In this document: piece by piece, positions 40,194 to 50,691 of the stretch
Layout: every line of letters begins with the position of its first letter
How positions within the stretch are numbered: position 1 is the first letter of the stretch
NCBI GenBank assembly: GCA_000149225.2
Contig: CM000691.1
Location: 806,001 to 870,000, forward strand
Reading direction: 5' to 3'
DNA length: 64,000 nucleotides
Source of the DNA: Lachancea kluyveri NRRL Y-12651
Lineage: Eukaryota > Ascomycota > Saccharomycetes > Saccharomycetales > Saccharomycetaceae
The notes under the pieces: model-generated
What the model was told of the DNA's origin: nothing
Database searches by the model: none
What the model saw: only the letters and a program-made list of their open reading frames with translations
Program-made: the position numbers and the translations under genes

Positions 40194-41120
40194 ATGTCTG
40201 CTCCACAAGCCAAGATTTTGTCTCAAGCTCCAACTGAATTGGAATTGCAAGTTGCTCAAGCTTTCGTTGACTTGGAAAACTCCTCTCCAGAGTTGAAGGC
40301 TGAATTGAGACCATTACAATTCAAGTCTATCAGAGAAGTATGTTTTATTTAGTTCAAGCTGTGGAAACTGTGGAAAGTGAAGAGGTTACCAGATGTACAC
40401 CATGGGTTGCCAGAGATCTACGATCAATTAGTGATATATTACGGTAGTTGCTACATGCATCATCAACATTGAAACAAGCGAAAAGATAGTGGATAGTGGG
40501 CTTTGGCATACTAATAAAGCTTGCAAGATTCCGCGAGTTTAGAACTCTACTACTTATCGGCGTGCTTTTCATATCTCTAAAAGCTGAGTTAGTTCCCATG
40601 TACTCTGTTATCAAACCCTCCCCCATTCACACCTTTCATGGGTTAAAGAAAAAATTGATCAGGACGATTTACTAACAGTATTTTTAAACAGATTGAAGTT
40701 GCTGGTGGTAAGAAGGCTATTGCTATCTTTGTCCCAGTTCCATCTTTGTCCGCTTACCACAAGGTCCAAATTAAGTTGACCCGTGAATTGGAAAAGAAGT
40801 TCCCAGACCGTCACGTTGTTTTCTTGGCTGAAAGAAGAATCTTGCCAAAGCCATCTAGACGTTCCAGACAAACCCAAAAGAGACCAAGATCTAGAACTTT
40901 GACCGCTGTTCACGACAAGGTTTTGGAAGATTTGGTTTTCCCAACTGAAATTGTTGGTAAGAGAGTCAGATACTTGGTTGGTGGTAACAAGGTCCAAAAG
41001 GTCTTGTTGGACTCCAAGGATGTTCAACAAGTTGACTACAAGTTGGAATCTTTCCAAGCTGTCTACAACAAGTTGACTGGTAAGCAAATCGTTTTCGAAA
41101 TCCCAGGTGAAACCCACTAG
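40194..41120 (+). CDS. RPS7A: Ribosomal protein eS7 (Rps7), two exons
   Basis: The CDS is join(40194..40337, 40692..41120), 190 aa, the length of S. cerevisiae Rps7A and Rps7B. It is a small-subunit ribosomal protein. Exon 1 ends after FKSIRE and exon 2 resumes with IEVAGGKK, in phase 0, matching the conserved position of the yeast RPS7 intron. Codon use is strongly biased to preferred yeast codons (TTG, AAG, GGT, GTT), as expected for a highly expressed gene. It represents the single pre-duplication copy of RPS7A (YOR096W) and RPS7B (YNL096C). Confidence 0.97.
40338..40691 (+). other. Spliceosomal intron of RPS7
   Basis: 354-nt intron with 5' splice site GTATGT (40338), branch point TACTAAC at 40670-40676 and 3' AG at 40690-40691, 15 nt past the branch point. 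No snoRNA C/D or H/ACA boxes were recognised inside it. Confidence 0.95.
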
Positions 41121-41288
41121 ATGCGAATCTCTTTAGCATTATTGACAAGCGATTCAATTTTTTTATGTCTCCTTTAACAAAACCAAGAATGTTTTAATAG
41201 GTGTATAATTTAAAGCGTTTTCTATTAGAAATCTTATAAAAAAACAGAGATTTGTGCATTGGTATCATTTTGATATTAAAGAGGCTGC

Positions 41289-41744
41289 CTACTTTCTATT
41301 TGCCCTTTGAATGAAGTCTTCGTAAACAAATTCTTCTACGTTAGTTTCTTTCTGTACTTCTTTGGATCTCACATCTGTGAGGTCGTTGTAGCCAACAATT
41401 TCAAAGTCGTTATCAACTTGGCTTATAAACTGTTGCCTTGCGTCTAGTTTAGGATTGATGTGTTCGTCCTTCTTTTTGAGCGTCACCTTACCATCTTTTG
41501 AAGCCAAAACAGCGCTGCATAATATAACACCACCAATGATAGCACAATATTTTATTAAGTTTATGGCACTGATAAGTACACCACCGACCAATGTCCTAAA
41601 AACGGGTTCGAGGAGGATGAGATTTAGCGTTAGAAAGCATCCTAATAAAAAAGAGGGTAAGTGTATGATATTGTATGGTGTGGTGTGAACCATACCCTTG
41701 AAACGCGTATAGTATGGCTTTAATACAGTACAGAGGTGTTCCAT
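41289..41744 (-). CDS. YOR097C-like small membrane protein, function unknown
   Basis: The 151-aa protein lies exactly where YOR097C (175 aa) is expected, between RPS7 and NUP1, in the same orientation. Residues about 25-50 and 53-80 are hydrophobic and likely form one or two membrane spans. The C-terminal half is hydrophilic and charged (KDGKVTLKKKDEH). I recognise no catalytic family. The assignment rests on position, orientation and size. Confidence 0.78.
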   Translation of the reverse strand: MEHLCTVLKPYYTRFKGMVHTTPYNIIHLPSFLLGCFLTLNLILLEPVFRTLVGGVLISAINLIKYCAIIGGVILCSAVLASKDGKVTLKKKDEHINPKLDARQQFISQVDNDFEIVGYNDLTDVRSKEVQKETNVEEFVYEDFIQRANRK

Positions 41745-42512
41745 CCTAGAGAAAGGTAATCTGCTTGCTGATGAGACTGTTGAACTTGGCGGCTGGCATA
41801 TATCGCATCGAGTATGATCGTAAAAGGTTGCAACCTAAGTAGAATTTGTAGTATTTGACTAGGAAAAAGAGCATTCACGTGTTGTTCCACATTTGGAAAA
41901 ACGTAAACCGTAGAGATCTTTAATACTATTGACCAATTGTTTAATTAAACAATATCTTTTTATAATAAATCCTAATGATACCGTCCTTAAGATTAGGTAT
42001 TAAAAAGAATTTCTCCATTTCATAATTTACCAAATGGAATTTTTTTTATGTTTCCTATAATCTACGCGGGTTTTACTATTATTGTTGAAAAAAAAAAGTA
42101 CTGGAACAAAGTTTGAGTGGAAAAGAAAACATTATGTTTTAATTATCCGTTTTGACTCAAATCTTTAATTAATCAAAAAACCATCAACTTTGATCTTGTT
42201 TAGACTGCTATAAATTCCAAAAAATATGCACGCCAACACCAATGCCCTACAAATTTATGGTACACATTCGCTGACCACAGATCACCTATCAGACAGAGTA
42301 AATGTGTAAACCATAAAGGAGGACCGAAAACGTACAAATACCACTGTTTAAAATCAAGTAGATTTCTTTTTAATAGTATACAATGAGAGTTAGCTATACA
42401 GGGAAATAATTACATGGAAATCTCCTCTCATAAATGACAATTATAAAGCGTAAGAAAGGACAAAAAATCAAGAGGTGACAAAAGTAAGGAATCGGTGCCC
42501 ACGTCTCTCATC
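41745..42512. other. AT-rich gap between YOR097C-like gene and NUP1; possible ARS
   Basis: 768 bp, strongly AT-rich, with no ORF. TTTTATGTTTC at 42044-42054 matches the 11-bp yeast ARS consensus at 10 of 11 positions and is surrounded by A/T runs, so a replication origin is possible. Origin sequences differ between yeast genera, so this is weak. Confidence 0.35.
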
Positions 42513-45134
42513 CTACCCTCTTCTAGCCCTCATTCTGGCCAATTTCCTACCTGGCGGCACACTCATCATTTGAGGTTGTGACGCAATACCACCGTTGTTA
42601 CCGTTTGTAAACATTTGTGCAGGATTTGCAGTAGAAGCAGCCGCAGCACCACCAAATACCTGTGCTGGGTTTTGAGGCTGACCGCCAAATAATTGAGAAG
42701 GAGTAGCACTGTTACTTGTCCCCGCGAAAATTACCCCCGGACTTTGCGAGGCTCCATTATTGCCAAAGTTCAAATTTACCGTGTTCGAAGGACTGAACGG
42801 CCTGCTTTGTGAAGCACCATTAGCAGAAGGAAATGCCGGCGTTACAGAGCCACCAAATGGAGGAGGTGTAGGCGAAACTGTGTTATTTGTCCCAAAACCA
42901 GCGTTGAACGCTTGTTGCTGGTTACCATTTACACTACCACCAAATGAGGGAGAGTTGTTTCTAGTGGTAGAACTAGATGTAAACCCAAATCCATTACTTT
43001 GTTGTGAAGCAGGCGCCGAGAAGTTGAATCCGCTAGCAGCTTGTTGAGGTTGAGGAGCGCCAAGAGATTGTGAAGCAGTTGCACCACCAAAGCTAAAAGA
43101 GGGCTTGGAAGGAGCGACGGTGGGTAGCCCTGAAGGGGCATCTTTAGAGGATGGATTGCCAAATGAAAAAGACGGTACAGTTGGCTTTGAAGATTCTGCT
43201 GAATTAAACCCAGTCATGTCGAATTTGAATCCTCCACTTGCTGTCGCCGCTGGCTTATTTTCATTGGTATTTCCGAATAAGGACACCGTTTTTGGAGTGT
43301 TCTCCTTTTTTGAAGATGAGACGGATGAACCGAAAGAAAATGAAGGAGCTGAAGCTGATGCAGGAGCAGAAGCAGGAGCAGGAGCAGGAGCAGGCTTTCT
43401 ACTATCAGGAGCAGTAGATAATAACGGAAAGTCGTTTTTCTTATCAGTAGAAAGGGAGCCAAATGAAAATGCTGGTTTTTCCTCCTTTTTTTCCCCAGAT
43501 GTGGCACCAAAAGAAAATGATGGCTTTGGGCTCTGTTTCTTGTTTTCAGTAGAATGTGTACTATCAAAGGTGAACTTTGGCTTTTGAATGTTGTCATCTG
43601 CGGAGGCACCGGTACCGGCAGTAGTCCCGAAAGCAAAGCTTGGTTTTAGCTGTAGCCTCTTTTCTTCTCCAGAGCTAATGGTACCAGTACCAAATGAGAA
43701 AACTGATTTAGTGTTATCTTGTTTGTCTGAAGGTGCCAAACTGGAAGAAGTAGGCGGTTTGGACTTGTCCTTTTTCTCTTCAGCCGTAGAAGTTATGGTG
43801 CCAAATGAAAAAGCCGGCTTCAAATTACCATTGTCTGGCTCAACTTTCGAGGGTTTACCACCAAATAAAGGTCCGGGCTTAGAACTACCTTCTGGTTTTG
43901 AAATCCCACTACTAAACGAAAAGCTCGATCTGGACCCTGGTTTTTCCTCGTGAGGCTTGGAAGTACCAAATAATGAACCATTGTTAGTGGTATTTTCCTT
44001 TTCTGTAGAAGCACCGGATAAAAAAGAGAATTTGGGTTCTCCTCTGTTTTCACCGGAGTCAGAGCCACCAAGTGAGAAACCTGGATTGGTGCCTGACGCC
44101 TTTTTAACCAGTGGGGCGCTGGCCTTACCGGAAGAAAATAGTACATCTTTTCCCTCTTTGTTAGCAGTTGTCTCTGTTTTACCGAAAGAAAAACTTGGAA
44201 TACCGGTATCGAGATTGTCTGCGGCCTTGCCCTCTTTGGGCTTCTCACCACTAGTTACAGTGTCAGGGCTAACGAAAAGATTTTTTTTGCCGTTAGCCTT
44301 TTCAGGGATAAGCTTTGAAGGTGTAACCGGTTCTTTTCCCTCAGTCGTGGACTTCTTAATGAAATCAAAGCCGATACTAGGCTGAGCTGCTATATGTTTC
44401 TCATTTTGTGAGGTCAGCTCTGTTTCTTCCACTTTCTTGATCTTGACAGGATGGAGTTTATCACCACTTTTGTTATCAAACAGAGTACCACCGCTCAAAA
44501 GCTTCATCTGAGTTTCACTCAATCCCGAATCTTTGGAAACACCTTTTAAAGGCAGGTTGTCTTTCTTCAGGATATCATGAGATAGTTTTGGGCTATCCAA
44601 AGATGGTATACCGTCGTGCGTTTGTATTTTACTGTCCTTCCTAACAACATCGTACTCAGAAAGATCGTACTCAAAATTACCACTCCACGATCTTCCTTGA
44701 TGCGTTCGCACCTTTTTGTTGATCGGAAGTTTACTAGCAATTCTAAGTTTTTTTTGTGAAGGTTCATGGAGCGTCAGTGTGAACACCGAGTTATCAGAAT
44801 CCTGTTCAGCCAGCAAGTTGTATCTTTTGCGGCGCAGCTGTTGTTTATAACGTAATATTCTTAGCCTTTGAAGAGGGAGGATCGGTAAAACAGGAGGTCT
44901 TTCGTTAGTTGCAGATTCATAAAGAATCAAGCCGGACGCGTCACAGGCAAAAGATTTCCCATCGGTTTTCTGTTTCTTTAAAGGTCGTTCTTGTTGTTGT
45001 TGTTGTTGGTCACATTCCTGCGATGAGCTGTGATCTTGCTCAATGATAGACTCCTTTTTGAAAAAGCCTACTATAGTAGAAGATATGGAACGTTTTTGTC
45101 TAGGATTAGGATTCCTTTGTAATATGCTGGACAT
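42513..45134 (-). CDS. NUP1: Nup1, nuclear-basket FG nucleoporin
   Basis: The 873-aa protein matches Nup1 (S. cerevisiae 1076 aa). Nup1 sits on the nuclear side of the pore and binds Kap95 during import. The N-terminus is basic and amphipathic (QKRSISSTIVGFFKK), as expected for membrane binding. The middle carries many FxFG repeats (FSFG, FAFG, FTF) spaced by K/E/S-rich linkers. The C-terminus PPGRKLARMRARRG matches the karyopherin-binding end of Nup1. A short Ala/Pro/Ser repeat lies near residue 580. It is shorter than the S. cerevisiae protein through fewer repeats. It is divergent from KTR1. Confidence 0.95.
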   Translation of the reverse strand: MSSILQRNPNPRQKRSISSTIVGFFKKESIIEQDHSSSQECDQQQQQQERPLKKQKTDGKSFACDASGLILYESATNERPPVLPILPLQRLRILRYKQQLRRKRYNLLAEQDSDNSVFTLTLHEPSQKKLRIASKLPINKKVRTHQGRSWSGNFEYDLSEYDVVRKDSKIQTHDGIPSLDSPKLSHDILKKDNLPLKGVSKDSGLSETQMKLLSGGTLFDNKSGDKLHPVKIKKVEETELTSQNEKHIAAQPSIGFDFIKKSTTEGKEPVTPSKLIPEKANGKKNLFVSPDTVTSGEKPKEGKAADNLDTGIPSFSFGKTETTANKEGKDVLFSSGKASAPLVKKASGTNPGFSLGGSDSGENRGEPKFSFLSGASTEKENTTNNGSLFGTSKPHEEKPGSRSSFSFSSGISKPEGSSKPGPLFGGKPSKVEPDNGNLKPAFSFGTITSTAEEKKDKSKPPTSSSLAPSDKQDNTKSVFSFGTGTISSGEEKRLQLKPSFAFGTTAGTGASADDNIQKPKFTFDSTHSTENKKQSPKPSFSFGATSGEKKEEKPAFSFGSLSTDKKNDFPLLSTAPDSRKPAPAPAPASAPASASAPSFSFGSSVSSSKKENTPKTVSLFGNTNENKPAATASGGFKFDMTGFNSAESSKPTVPSFSFGNPSSKDAPSGLPTVAPSKPSFSFGGATASQSLGAPQPQQAASGFNFSAPASQQSNGFGFTSSSTTRNNSPSFGGSVNGNQQQAFNAGFGTNNTVSPTPPPFGGSVTPAFPSANGASQSRPFSPSNTVNLNFGNNGASQSPGVIFAGTSNSATPSQLFGGQPQNPAQVFGGAAAASTANPAQMFTNGNNGGIASQPQMMSVPPGRKLARMRARRG

Positions 45135-45431
45135 ATCCTATACGTTTCGATTACTGTCTGATAGATCAGAGGTAGGGCTCTGGAAGTTACGAAAGTTATC
45201 GTTCCACCCTACAAACCTACGCATATCTAAAATATCTTGAAAAATTTGTACATCATGACACACGAAACACGTGATACCGAATTTGTCCGATTGTTGAGTG
45301 GGTGGGATCGACCTTTTTTTTTTTTTGCTAGTTATTTTTCTCCAGTAATAAACACGTCAATTGTTAACAACAAGTACCCTTCTCTAATTGCAAGGGTTCC
45401 GTGCCTAATACTGATTTCGACTAGGAAAGCA

Positions 45432-46604
45432 ATGAAAACAGTAAGCAGGGAACGCTTGTTCAAGATCGGCGGTGTGGTTGGGATCTTACTCTTTACACTA
45501 TGGATCGTTTGTCAAGGTGCAGGGTACAGTACCTCCCTTTCTCCTGGCGGAGTTAAAAGTTCTGCCAAAGTGAGTAATCAACAGGAGTTCAAATACACTA
45601 AAGTAACTAGCCAAGCCTACAAGGGCCACAAGGAAAAGGCCACTTTTGTGACATTGGCACGTAATAGTGATCTGTACTCTCTTTTGGAGTCGATCAGACA
45701 CGTTGAAGATCGTTTCAATAGAAAATTTCAGTACGACTGGGTGTTTTTGAACGATGAAGAATTCACCGAGGAATTTAAACGTGTCACCAGTGCAATGATT
45801 AGTGGTAAGACTAAATACGGTCTCATTCCAAAGGAACATTGGTCGTTCCCAGAGTGGATTGATCAAGACAAAGCTCGCGAGGTAAGAGAACAGATGAAGG
45901 AGAAAAAGATTATTTATGGTGATTCTATCTCCTACAGGCACATGTGTCGCTACGAATCTGGTTTCTTCTACAGGCACGAGTTGTTAGACGACTATGACTG
46001 GTACTGGCGTGTGGAGCCCGACATCAAAATCCATTGTGACATTGACTACGACGTTTTCAAGTTTATGAAAGACAACGGGAAAAAGTACGGATTTACCATT
46101 TCTATCAAGGAATATGCTGCAACCATCGAAACCTTGTGGAAAACCACCAGCGAATTCATGGAAAAGCATCCTGAACACGTTCATCCAAACAACATGTTGG
46201 ATTTCATCTCTGATGATAACGGTGTGTCGTATAACCTGTGCCATTTCTGGTCCAACTTCGAAGTTGGCTCTTTGGATTTCTGGAGGGGCGAAGCGTACTC
46301 TGCTTACTTTGACTTTTTGGACAAGTCTGGTGGGTTCTTCTACGAACGTTGGGGTGACGCTCCAGTTCACTCGATCGCAGCTGCATTGTTTTTGGACCGC
46401 AGTGAACTTCACCATTTTGCCGATGTTGGTTATTACCACGTTCCATTCCATTCCTGTCCAATCGAAGAACAATTTAGACTAGACCACCGTTGCTCTTGTA
46501 ATCCAAACGACGATTTCACTTGGAAAGGTTACTCATGCACAACCAAGTACTACACCGTTAACAATATCAAGAAACCCGAAGGTTGGCAGAAGCATGCTTC
46601 TTAG
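45432..46604 (+). CDS. KTR1: Ktr1/Kre2-family alpha-1,2-mannosyltransferase
   Basis: The 390-aa Golgi type II membrane enzyme (S. cerevisiae Ktr1 393 aa) adds mannose to O- and N-linked glycans. A short basic cytosolic tail precedes a signal anchor (about residues 10-30, [14 protein letters not shown]). The luminal catalytic domain has the conserved [13 protein letters not shown] metal region and the [19 protein letters not shown] motif, where E277 matches the proposed nucleophile region of Kre2. The frame is open farther upstream (an ATG at 45255), but the ATG at 45432 puts the anchor in place. The position matches YOR099W beside NUP1 and CRC1. Confidence 0.95.
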   Translation: MKTVSRERLFKIGGVVGILLFTLWIVCQGAGYSTSLSPGGVKSSAKVSNQQEFKYTKVTSQAYKGHKEKATFVTLARNSDLYSLLESIRHVEDRFNRKFQYDWVFLNDEEFTEEFKRVTSAMISGKTKYGLIPKEHWSFPEWIDQDKAREVREQMKEKKIIYGDSISYRHMCRYESGFFYRHELLDDYDWYWRVEPDIKIHCDIDYDVFKFMKDNGKKYGFTISIKEYAATIETLWKTTSEFMEKHPEHVHPNNMLDFISDDNGVSYNLCHFWSNFEVGSLDFWRGEAYSAYFDFLDKSGGFFYERWGDAPVHSIAAALFLDRSELHHFADVGYYHVPFHSCPIEEQFRLDHRCSCNPNDDFTWKGYSCTTKYYTVNNIKKPEGWQKHAS

Positions 46605-46638
46605 GAGCAATAAGTGTATGCCCATATGCGCTGAAGAG

Positions 46639-46772
<134 letters not shown>

Positions 46773-46842
46773 AAAATAAATCAAACATGGTAGAATAAAT
46801 AGATATATTAAAGATACTACAGTCAGGTTTACACAGCGAAAG

Positions 46843-47796
46843 CTAATAATTATACTTTTTGAACAACGAATGTGTCAACTCCACACCCAAAAAGGTGGCC
46901 GCGTTCGCAGGGAAACTTCTTAGCAACGCAGGACCCAAACCGGGGAAAAATCCCTTGATACCACCTCTCGTTGCGTAGATTTCCCTCGTGGCTTCAACCA
47001 TCGACATCTTACCGCTAGAGGCCTGTAGTTTGGTCTTGATGGAATCGATAGGGAACACACCGATCCACATACTAACACCCGCCAAGCCACCTGCTATGCA
47101 GACGTTTGTGATGCTGAGCTCTGTAGAGCCCTGTTTCTTGTTCAAATACTCTTTGACGACTTCGTAGGATGCAAAGTAGAGCGCGCTACCTGGGCCATCA
47201 CGTGCTAATGTGGCTACGGATCCCTTGAACAAGGACTGCAAGCCACCGGTCGCTATGATGTGTCTGGCGGCACGAATAAAAGAATGGTTAGAGGATGTTT
47301 GCAAAACGACTTTGACACGCTCTGTAGGAGCGGTCACTAGCGTAGTAGGAATAGCAGAGATGAAACCTGCGGTTGCCATCTGGGCAGTACTCAAGCCCTG
47401 TGTGGCAACGTCGACGTTACCCGTTGCGGCAACAAGTTTCTTACCAACATCGTATCCCCAGAATGATACAGCAAAGATCGGGGTGACACCGAGTAGCGGA
47501 GGAACCACACCTTTGTAGAAACCACGGATGCTGTTAAGAAACAGGGGTCCGCGGGCAAGGCGAGCCTCATGTAGAATTTTACCTATAGCATCCATGGTTC
47601 CGGAAGCCTGGTTGGATTGACAACGGACTTTCAACAAGTCAAAGGGATGGCCGGTAACAACAGCACATACACCACCAACGCCGCCTGCGGCGAGAGATTT
47701 GATATTTTCACGAACTGCGTTGGTGGATGTGGAATTGGTGCTTGGAGCGACTATGTGAGCTTCTGGGATTTCCTGGATGGATACCTCGGTAGACAT
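46843..47796 (-). CDS. CRC1: Crc1, mitochondrial carnitine/acyl-carnitine carrier
   Basis: This is a 317-aa mitochondrial carrier (S. cerevisiae Crc1 327 aa) that exchanges carnitine and acetyl-carnitine across the inner membrane. The three repeat signatures PX[D/E]XX[K/R] are present: HPFDLLKVRCQ, APTERVKVVLQ and FPIDSIKTKLQ. There are six predicted membrane helices. I chose the ATG at 47796, which gives the family N-terminus (MSTEVSIQEI). The frame continues upstream to 47907 through a non-family stretch. The (TA)n run at about 47881-47897 may serve as the TATA region. Confidence 0.95.
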   Translation of the reverse strand: MSTEVSIQEIPEAHIVAPSTNSTSTNAVRENIKSLAAGGVGGVCAVVTGHPFDLLKVRCQSNQASGTMDAIGKILHEARLARGPLFLNSIRGFYKGVVPPLLGVTPIFAVSFWGYDVGKKLVAATGNVDVATQGLSTAQMATAGFISAIPTTLVTAPTERVKVVLQTSSNHSFIRAARHIIATGGLQSLFKGSVATLARDGPGSALYFASYEVVKEYLNKKQGSTELSITNVCIAGGLAGVSMWIGVFPIDSIKTKLQASSGKMSMVEATREIYATRGGIKGFFPGLGPALLRSFPANAATFLGVELTHSLFKKYNY

Positions 47797-48101
47797 ATTG
47801 TGTTGTTGATGTGAGACAGAGGATAGAGGGTTGCAATGACTCAGTCTTCGGACAGGACTGTCACAGGTGTTTACAGACGTTATATATATATATATACTGG
47901 TATACAATGTTCACGCGAACCTCCGCCACATTGGACGAATGCGGAGTTGGCAGTCATCGCTCGGAGATGATAATATCTGATAGCCGAGCGAACCTTGTTT
48001 ACTCAAAGGAGTGATCATGGTCATACACCAAAGTTTGGAGTTCGTCCGCAGCTTCGGTCACTCGAAAAAAGAAGAGTACAAAAGTCAAAAAAAAAAGAAA
48101 A

Positions 48102-48224
48102 TGGTTGCTAAGAGATTCGAACTCTTGCATCTTACGATATCCGAGTGTTCACCAGTGCTTTCGAACTGGAGAAAGATCCTGAAAATCTTGAATCGGACGC
48201 CTTAGACCGCTCGGCCAAACAACC
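48102..48224 (-). tRNA. tRNA-Leu (anticodon CAA) with 41-nt intron
   Basis: Read on the minus strand: acceptor GGTTGTT with AGCAACC, discriminator A, a long variable arm typical of type II tRNA, and a GTTCGAATC T loop. The anticodon CAA is at 48188-48190. An intron occupies 48146-48186 (41 nt) right after position 37, the usual site. The mature tRNA is 82 nt. Downstream on the minus strand is a T run (complement of 48087-48101) for Pol III termination. By recollection, S. cerevisiae has tL(CAA) beside PHO23 too. Confidence 0.96.
48146..48186 (-). other. tRNA-Leu(CAA) intron
   Basis: 41 nt between the anticodon-loop 5' exon (ending TTCAAG) and the 3' exon (beginning CTCGGA). It is longer than the 32-33 nt I recall for S. 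cerevisiae tL(CAA), and can form an internal CCAGT/ACTGG hairpin. Confidence 0.9.
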
Positions 48225-48393
48225 AAGTTGATGACTTCCAAGCTCTGCAGAATCAACTAAGTTTAGTTAATTACGGAGCATGACTGGCTGGTTTGAAAAA
48301 AAAAAAGTAACTTGGTTCAAATATTTATTCAATGTGGAATCCTACTATCCCTTTCCTCAACACCGTGCAAGAAAGCAAGGAGAAACTGCAAAT

Positions 48394-49464
48394 ATGAGCA
48401 CCCCTGCAAATCTATACCCGGGGCTGAATGATATATCGGATGCTCTCGAAGAGTTCCCACTTGAAATCTCTCGCTACCTGACGCTATTGCGAGAAATAGA
48501 TGCCAAGTGTGTACACACAGTGCCCGAGTTAAACATACAGATTAACGATTTTCTCTCAAGGGAGAAAAAAAGTTCCAAGACTTCCTTGTCCGCAATAAAC
48601 GGCCTCTTCCAAGAACTCATGCCATCTTTGGAAGAGAAAATGCACGTCTCCTCAATTGCATTCGAATCGCTATCTAGACTGACTTCTAGGCTAGAACTGG
48701 CGTACGAAGTGGCCATCAAGAATCAAGAAATCCCTTCAAAGTTGAGATTGGGCAATGACAACCATCCAGCTATGCATCTACATCGGGAATTGATGGCAAA
48801 GATCGATTCTAAAACAAACCAGAAAAGTTCACAGGCCTTGAAAAGTGAATCTAGGAGAGAAGCAATGGCTGCTGCCGCTGCCGGTAGGCGCAACAACAAT
48901 ACTGGGACTAGCAATGGCGTGTCTTCCGCGGCTGCCGCCACGACCACCACGACCACTACGACCGCCACCAATACGGCCTCCGTTTCCCCCTCCATCGATG
49001 CTGCTGCCGCTGCTACCGCTGCTGCCGCTGCTACCGCTGCTGCTATTGCGCCCATCGTTGATAACACCACTACTGTTCCAGGAATCGGCACCACTACAAA
49101 CCACAACGCTCCTGTAAAAACTGCAGCAGCATCAACGGCAACCACAGCAACGGCAAATACAACAGCAAGCGCACTCACAGCCTCCGAAAGAAAGAGACGG
49201 GGGAACCATGGCAACGGCAACGGCAACACAGAGTCCAAAAAACGCAAAAAGAAAACTGCTAAAGATGAAGATTACTCTACAAGACCCAAGGTAAACGAAT
49301 ATGGCGAGCCTCTGTACTGTTATTGTAACCAAGTAGCGTATGGTGAGATGGTTGGTTGTGATGGTGAAAACTGTGCATTGGAATGGTTCCATCTGCCTTG
49401 CATTGGAATGGAAACCTTGCCGAAGGGTAAGTGGTATTGTGACGACTGTCGAAAAAGATTATGA
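48394..49464 (+). CDS. PHO23: Pho23, ING-family PHD-finger subunit of Rpd3L
   Basis: The 356-aa protein matches Pho23 (S. cerevisiae 330 aa), which recruits the Rpd3L histone deacetylase to H3K4me3. The N-terminal ING domain (about 1-130) starts [14 protein letters not shown], matching the family start, so the ATG at 48394 is chosen over the open frame to 48280. A low-complexity linker rich in Thr and Ala (about 180-290) is followed by a KKRKKK basic cluster. The PHD finger occupies residues 309-354 (YCYC...C...C..EWFHLPC...W.C..C). Confidence 0.95.
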   Translation: MSTPANLYPGLNDISDALEEFPLEISRYLTLLREIDAKCVHTVPELNIQINDFLSREKKSSKTSLSAINGLFQELMPSLEEKMHVSSIAFESLSRLTSRLELAYEVAIKNQEIPSKLRLGNDNHPAMHLHRELMAKIDSKTNQKSSQALKSESRREAMAAAAAGRRNNNTGTSNGVSSAAAATTTTTTTTATNTASVSPSIDAAAAATAAAAATAAAIAPIVDNTTTVPGIGTTTNHNAPVKTAAASTATTATANTTASALTASERKRRGNHGNGNGNTESKKRKKKTAKDEDYSTRPKVNEYGEPLYCYCNQVAYGEMVGCDGENCALEWFHLPCIGMETLPKGKWYCDDCRKRL

Positions 49465-49720
49465 GCCAAAACGCATACATAGATAGCTGGCATACTGTCA
49501 GCATTATTTATCCTTTCCATATTTTGTATATTTCACCAACTTGGCTCGTGCATCGTGACCGATCAACCTCATGGCCGCTTAAGGGATGAAAAACAACTGA
49601 AAAATGTCGAAAAAGTTTGAAAAAAAAGCGGCGTTTGCTTCTTATGTCTGAACAAACGTTTAATAATCGGACACTACCACTTAAATAAAAGTTTCACGGG
49701 CGCACACAAACCCACTACCA

Positions 49721-50691
49721 ATGTCATATAATAAGGTATGCTCCAATGAAATCGCAATACATAATTGGTTCATTCATTTCTTTTGAATACAGTAACCAAG
49801 GCGCTGTACTTTCGCTTTTTTTTTTTTTTTTTTTTTGTTTTTTGGTGTTTTTTCACTGTTCATTCTTGTTCCCCTTTTTCATTACTAACATACGCCTAGA
49901 ACAACAATATTAGAGAATATAAGCTAGTAGTCGTGGGTGGCGGTGGTGTAGGCAAATCTGCATTAACTATCCAATTAATCCAGTCTCATTTCGTTGACGA
50001 ATATGATCCAACTATCGAGGATTCTTATCGCAAGCAGGTTGTCATCGACAACCATGTCTCGATCTTAGACATTTTAGATACTGCAGGCCAAGAGGAGTAT
50101 TCTGCAATGAGAGAACAGTATATGAGAACCGGTGAAGGTTTTTTGCTGGTTTACTCCGTAACATCGAGGACTTCTTTTGAAGAATTAATGACCTATTACC
50201 AACAAATTTTGAGGGTCAAAGATGTTGATTACGTCCCAGTGCTCGTGGTCGGTAACAAGAGTGACCTGGAGTCTGAAAGACAAGTTTCATACGAAGAAGG
50301 TGCTAAGATGGCCAAACAGTTCAACGCTCCATTTTTAGAAACTTCTGCAAAGCAGGCTATCAACGTCGAGGAAGCCTTTTACGGATTGGTCCGTTTGATT
50401 AGGGACGAGGGTGGTTCTTATAACCCTATCAATGGGGAAACAATGGAAGACGAGTCTGCAGACCAGCATCGAGACAACTACCCAACGGATGAAAAACTCA
50501 ATGGGGAAAACGGTTCCCAAGCTATAGGCGTGGCCGGTGGTCCACAGTCTAGAAAGAATACCAAGGCCAATGCTACCATGGGTGGCAGCGCAGCCGCTTC
50601 AAACCAGAAGAAAACTAGAGCGCAACAACAGTCTGAATCTGCTGATTCATCAAACTCCAAGGGTTCTGGTGGGTGCTGTACAATCTGTTGA
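49721..50691 (+). CDS. RAS1: Ras GTPase, two exons
   Basis: The CDS is join(49721..49735, 49900..50691), 268 aa. Ras activates adenylate cyclase in yeast. Exon 1 encodes only MSYNK; exon 2 resumes [16 protein letters not shown]. The joined N-terminus matches Ras2 (MPLNKSNIREYKL), which supports the splice. The P-loop GGGGVGKS is at 18-25, DTAGQEE at 65-71 and NKSD at 124-127, followed by a hypervariable Ser/Asn/Gly-rich tail and the CAAX box CTIC with a cysteine just before it for palmitoylation. It is the single copy of the RAS1/RAS2 pair; the symbol is nominal. In S. cerevisiae these genes have no intron. Confidence 0.9.
49736..49899 (+). other. Spliceosomal intron in RAS
   Basis: 164-nt intron: 5' site GTATGC (49736, one change from the usual GTATGT), a perfect TACTAAC branch point at 49883-49889, and TAG ending at 49899. 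A run of 21 T (49816-49836) lies in the middle. Without splicing, the frame from the ATG meets a stop about 20 codons on. Confidence 0.88.

Noticed and set aside
45255-45431. Upstream in-frame ATG that would extend Ktr1 by 59 residues
   Set aside because: It would bury the signal anchor, and the family starts with a short cytosolic tail at the ATG at 45432.
48725-49250. Long Val/Ala and Gly/Ser ORFs opposite PHO23
   Set aside because: Shadows of its Thr/Ala-repeat linker.
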